Below, piece after piece: positions 59,675-64,000 of a stretch of 64,000 bases of DNA; within the stretch, counting starts at the first letter, position 1, and the number at the start of each line of letters is the position of its first letter. Position numbers and translations under genes: made by a program. Under the pieces are notes generated by a model. That model was not told the DNA's origin and did not search any database. It saw only the letters and a program-made list of their open reading frames with translations. The stretch comes from Datisca glomerata (taxonomy: Eukaryota > Streptophyta > Magnoliopsida > Cucurbitales > Datiscaceae), in NCBI GenBank assembly GCA_003255025.1, contig QANY01005132.1:310001-374000 (forward strand), read 5' to 3'.

Positions 59675-61507
59675 GTTCTTTATATATGTATAAATTAAAT
59701 GTTGTGTGAGTTTCTTGCATTATTCATTATATATGTTGATATGTATGAATTGATGGATGGTTATGTTTTTTAATGCATGCATGATGATGTATCGTTAATT
59801 GTATGGTAACGTTTGGGTTATGCTTTGTTCTTTATTTTTCTTTAGATCTTCAGTAAACCAACTGGGGTGTAGGAATTTTTGTACTTTTTATTTTGAATAT
59901 CATGTTGTAAAAATTCCGTATGCGAGAAGATGAAAATGCACGAGATGAACGATGAGAAGACGAAGAACGCACGATTCTGCCGCTGGAAAGCCTGTGGCGC
60001 CAGTGCCGGCGGCGGCAATCATTGTGATTGCCAGGATTTGTTTCGCAGATCTCTAATACCGTGTTGCCCTATCCCTGGGATGCTTCGCGAAAACCTTAAA
60101 AATATACTTTATCTTAAAAATTTTGGATTTAAATTTTTGAAATTTTAAAAGGATAGTTATCCATTTTAATTTTTTGAAAATTAAAATTAATTGATTGATT
60201 GGGTTTGACTCAAGATTATTGAGTCATCAAATTGTTTTTTGACTAAACAAATTCAATTAATTTTAAAAGATAATGAATGAGATTATTTAATTAGAGAAAA
60301 TAGTTTAACCTAAATAAAAGCGTTTTGATCAAAACTTAAAGATTATGAAGATAGACTTCTGGTGGAGGAGGAGCTATTTTGAAAATATGTGTTCTTGTAC
60401 TCCTCTTTGTAATTATTTCTATTTTTCAAAGGTTTTAATTTAAAAATACACGATAGTCACTCGTTTCATCATTTATTTATTATATTTATTTAAATAAATG
60501 TTTATTGATTTGGTTGATAATATGACCATATATTAGTCGATCACATGCCATACATGAAAATTCACATATTTTTATTTAATCATGCATCTCATCAGCAGAA
60601 ACATGATTAATTATGCCTCTTCTAATATGTTTATATGAATTATTTTGAAAAATCAATTACATGTAAACTGATTAGTTTTAATTGGCTAAACTTGGACACG
60701 CCACTCTAAAGGCCTTAATAACATTTAGGATAATCAACTCTATTAAAAGAGTTTTATTAAAGTTTGAGGAATATAATTAATTATATTTTATAAGTCCACC
60801 TAATTTTGACTTAGACTCTTTAGAAGGTTAAATGAACTTAGATCAATAAGATTGAATTAATAATTAATTTTACTTTCATAGGATTTTTAACCAGTAATTA
60901 ATTAGGAATCAATTGATTAGTTAAATAGAAACACATTAATTATAAAATAGTGAGGGGGAGAAGGCTGACATGTCAATGTAACATATGGTCTCCATTATTA
61001 CTACAACACTGTGAAATACATAGAGGGCTTCAAGATTGCTTTGTTTTTATCTCCCTAAGGAAGGTTTTGAACTATATCAATATCAAGGTTGAACTTCTTA
61101 AGAAGATAGGACTAAGTGATGTATTTTAGACTTGATCGACCCTAAGGCGGCATATTCTAAATCAAGTCATAGAATTTGAAATAATAGGTTACACTCACAA
61201 AATCACAATTAAACTTTGAGCGGATAATTGTAACTTGACCAAATTGGTAATAACATTGTTAAAAGAGAAAATATTAGATATTTTAAGTTTTAATTAATAA
61301 GGATTAGAATGTCTCGTAGACAGTTTAAAATTAATCTGACCGACATTAAGGCGACACATTAATTTTTAGGTTATCTTATCGTGGATTAGTAATTGTTAAG
61401 TTTATGTGTTTTATATGTGCATTGATGCATCACCTTTACTTTCTGAAATTCTTTATATTTATTTCAATTATACTGAACTATGTATGTTTTTGTTTTCAGT
61501 TATTATT
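59675..61507 (+). other. long untranslated leader of the copia
   Basis: AT-rich, with no conserved protein. A 72-codon frame at 59930-60148, Cys/Gly-rich, was not recognised and may be chance. Confidence 0.5.
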
Positions 61508-62290
61508 ATGTCTACTATGGGCAACCTTATTGCTACTTTACTCGCGCTTGAAAAAATTAATGGTGATAACTTCATAAGATGTAAGTCAAATTTAAATTTG
61601 ATGTTAATATGAGAGAACCATAAGTTTGTTCTTACTGAGGAATGTCCTAAAGAGCCCGCTGCCATTTCCCCTAAGAATGTTAGGGACAAGTTTGATTCTT
61701 GGATTATGTCCAACAATAAAGCTAAGTGATACATGATTGAAAACATGAATGATATTTTGAGAACTAAGCATGAAAGCATGGAAACTGCCTATGACATTAT
61801 GGAATCTTTAGTTGTGATGTTTGAGCAGCAGTCTGATCAAATTCGTCATAAGGTTACTAGGAGCTACATGACTACTAAGATGAAGAAAAGTATTTCTGTG
61901 TGTGAACTTGTTTTGAACATGATCAACATAATACATGGGGCTGAAGTAGATGTGCATACCATTGATAAACGAACTCAAGTAAGCATTAAACTTTAATCAT
62001 GCACACCTGTTTTTTCTGCGTTCACCACCAACTATGTTATGAATAAGTTAAACTTAAACATGACTCAATTGTTGAATGAGCCGCAGACTTTTGAGTCACT
62101 CAACAAGAGTATGACCAAAGAGGGTGATGTAAATGTTGCTGAGTAAAAGCCTTCTTTCACTATTGTTAATAGTAACAAAAGGAAGAAGAACAATGGTAAG
62201 GACAAAAGAAAGAAAGAACCAAGGGAAAATGTTTCCATTGTGGAGTTGAAGTCAATGCAAGAGAAATTGTGACAAGTATCTCTCCAAGCT
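61508..62290 (+). pseudogene. copia gag remnant
   Basis: Starts MSTMGNLIATLLALEKINGD, then after stops at about 61610 and 61727 continues with KHESMETAYDIMESLVVMFE and TKMKKSISVCELVLNMINII (copia gag domain), then a Lys-rich linker NSNKRKKNNGKDKRKKEPRE. The zinc knuckle is not recognisable. Confidence 0.85.
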
Positions 62291-63740
62291 GAAAATAGGT
62301 AAATATGATTTATTTGTACTTGAAGCTTGTTTAGTAGAATATGATTTGTCATCCTGGATTGTTTAGTGGAATATGATTTGTCATTCTGGATATTGGATTC
62401 AGGAGTCACTAACAATGTATGTTCTTCTTCGCAGATACTTGATTCGTCAAGGAAGCTGGCTATTGGCGATGTGATAATAAGAGTTGGCAGTGGTGTGCTC
62501 GTGTCAGCAAAAGCATTGGAGACAGTCTGTCTAAGCTTTAGAAATAATTTTCTTGTTTTGAACAATGTTTATTTTATTCTTATTTTTCAAGAAATTTGAT
62601 TTCTCTATCGTTACTACATGAACAATTATTTGAAATTTCTTTTATTAATAATCAGTTTATTATTTCAAAAAATAGATTCAATATTTGTCATCTAAAAGTT
62701 TCAAACAGATTGTATATGCGTAAACTGACTGAACCTGCATTAAATAATTCAGAATTGTTTACAGTAGCAAATCCTAAAAGTAATAAATGACAAAGAGTTT
62801 CTCATGATGATGACAAGTATCTATGACATCTTCGTTTGGGATATATTAATCTAGATAGATTAAACCAGTTAACAAAGCATAGTGTTTTAAAAGAACGAAA
62901 TGTTGGGACTCTTTTAGTTTGTGAATCTTGTCTAGAGGGTATGGAAAGAGCCAAAGAGCCAAAAAACCACTTAAGCTAGTATATAGTTATGGCTGTGGAC
63001 CGATCAATGTACAAGCTAAATGTGAGTATGAGTATTTTATCACATTTATTTACAATTACTCCAGATATGATTATACTTACCTAATGCATCAAAAGTCGGA
63101 CACTTTTGGAATGTTTATAGAGTTCAAAGCCGAAGCTGAAAAGTAATTAGATAAATCTTTGAAAATACTTCGGTAAGACCGATGTGGTGAATACTTGGAT
63201 TTAGAATTCAATGATACCTATTGGAGTGTGACATTCTATCTCAACTTAGAGCACCTAGAGCACCACAGCAAAATAATGTTTTAGAAAGAGAAATCGAACC
63301 CTATTAGATATAGTTAGGTTGAGTTTAAGATACTCATCACGACCACTTACATTCTGGGGATATGCAATTCAAACGGCAACCTACATTTTGAATGTAGTGC
63401 ATTCTAAGTCTATAAGCAATACACCTTAGAGTTATGGAATGACTTCAAACCTAGTTTAAGTCATTTTCATATATAGGGGTGTCCAGCTCACGTTCTTAGA
63501 CCCAAGACTGAAAAGCTAGTCTCAAAGTATGAAGTGTGTATATTTATTGGCTATGCTCCAGAAACAGGAAGCGTGTATTTTTATAATCACAAGGATCAAA
63601 AGGTGTTTGTATCGACAAATGCCACTTTCCATGAACACGATTATATGGAAAACAAAAAACCTCGGAGCAAAGTAGTTCTCAAAGAATTAGCATCCGATGA
63701 GATTATACCACCTTCATCATTAACTGATAAACGATAACCC
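62291..63740 (+). pseudogene. copia protease and integrase remnant
   Basis: The protease reads WILDSGVTNNVCSSS near 62390. The pre-integrase motif HLRLGYINLDRL lies near 62827, CESCLEGYGKSQRAKKP near 62921 (with a frame change) and YFITFIYNYSRYDYTYLMHQ near 63030; the catalytic Asp positions are eroded. 63534-63737 carries CIFIGYAPETGSVYFYNHKD and KVFVSTNATFHEHDYMENKK, the integrase C-terminal region. Confidence 0.85.
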
Positions 63741-63839
63741 ACAGAAACGACTATAACTGTTCAGGAAACCCCAGTGCAACGTCGTAGTGGAAGAGTTGTA
63801 AGATAACCTATTTGATATTAACTAGTGGCACATGTACTT

Positions 63840-64000
63840 GTTTCTAACACTGATAATTACGATCCAATAACCATTAAAGAGGTGATGGAAGATCCTGAAA
63901 AAAGAGAAATGGCAAGATTCCATGAATCAAGAAATGGGATCGATGTATTCCAATTCTTTCTGGGAACTTGTAGATCAACCTAAAGATGTTAGGCTCATTG
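63840..64000 (+). pseudogene. copia reverse transcriptase, N-terminal start, cut by window edge
   Basis: DPITIKEVMEDPEK, then after a frameshift near 63905 WQDSMNQEMGSMYSNSFWEL and VDQPKDVRLI, the usual approach to the RT domain. It continues past the right edge. Confidence 0.85.

Larger units (their letters stand above)
57660..64000 (+). mobile_element. Ty1/copia element with 2-kb LTR, 3' part off window
   Basis: 5' LTR (57660-59660), primer-binding site, a leader of about 1.85 kb, then gag, protease, integrase and the start of reverse transcriptase, which continues beyond the right edge. The coding part is broken by many stops. LTR ends TGTTGGA...TCTAACA resemble those of the solo LTR at 7727-9655. 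Confidence 0.9.

Noticed and set aside
62065..62565. 166-codon minus-strand frame
   Set aside because: Antisense shadow of the copia gag/protease region; Leu/Phe-rich, with no domain.

Overview
This window is AT-rich nuclear DNA from a flowering plant. Introns are GT-AG, there is a plastid-import gene and a plant secondary-metabolism glycosyltransferase, and most of the sequence is decayed plant LTR retrotransposons. A eudicot is likely. A cucurbit is possible from the style of one copia family, but that is an impression, not a demonstration.

Only two ordinary host genes can be supported. On the minus strand at 1-2766 is a family-1 UDP-glycosyltransferase of the UGT75 type, with two exons; its last codons lie beyond the left edge. 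On the minus strand at 15025-18339 is a complete TIC22-like chloroplast import gene of seven exons and 311 codons. The space around and between them (about 2.8-15 kb and 18.4-21.8 kb) is AT-rich and holds MITE-like hairpins, short tandem repeats and one decayed copia element (about 7.35-12.56 kb). The gag of that copia is split by a clean 1,929-bp solo-LTR-like insertion with a GTAAG target duplication.

From 21.8 kb to the right edge the window is a nest of LTR retrotransposons. In order: a non-coding LTR element built of 121-bp and 59-bp arrays (21.8-25.0 kb); a non-coding LTR element with two 554-bp LTRs enclosing a series of unrelated tandem arrays, one with a 180-bp period (25.4-31.1 kb); a minus-strand Ty3/gypsy element of Tat type with LTR, an antisense extra ORF, an 87-bp array, protease and gag (32.0-39.6 kb); a plus-strand gypsy pol of the same type, head-to-head with the former and ending in an inverted copy of the same array (39.6-43.4 kb); a 5'-truncated copia (43.4-46.4 kb); a gypsy integrase fragment (46.4-47.1 kb); a structurally complete minus-strand copia with GGTAG target duplications (48.0-52.9 kb); a second locus of the 121-bp repeat in reverse orientation (55.9-56.7 kb); and a large copia with a 2.0-kb 5' LTR that runs off the right edge (57.7-64.0 kb).

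None of the retroelement reading frames is intact. The most unusual structures are the tandem-array-filled LTR element, the antisense ORF of the Tat element, and the inverted, head-to-head arrangement of gag and pol at 36-43.4 kb. I did not find a convincing new cellular system. The value here is in transposon structure and in two well-resolved host genes. All family names come from reading translations by eye; no database search was run.
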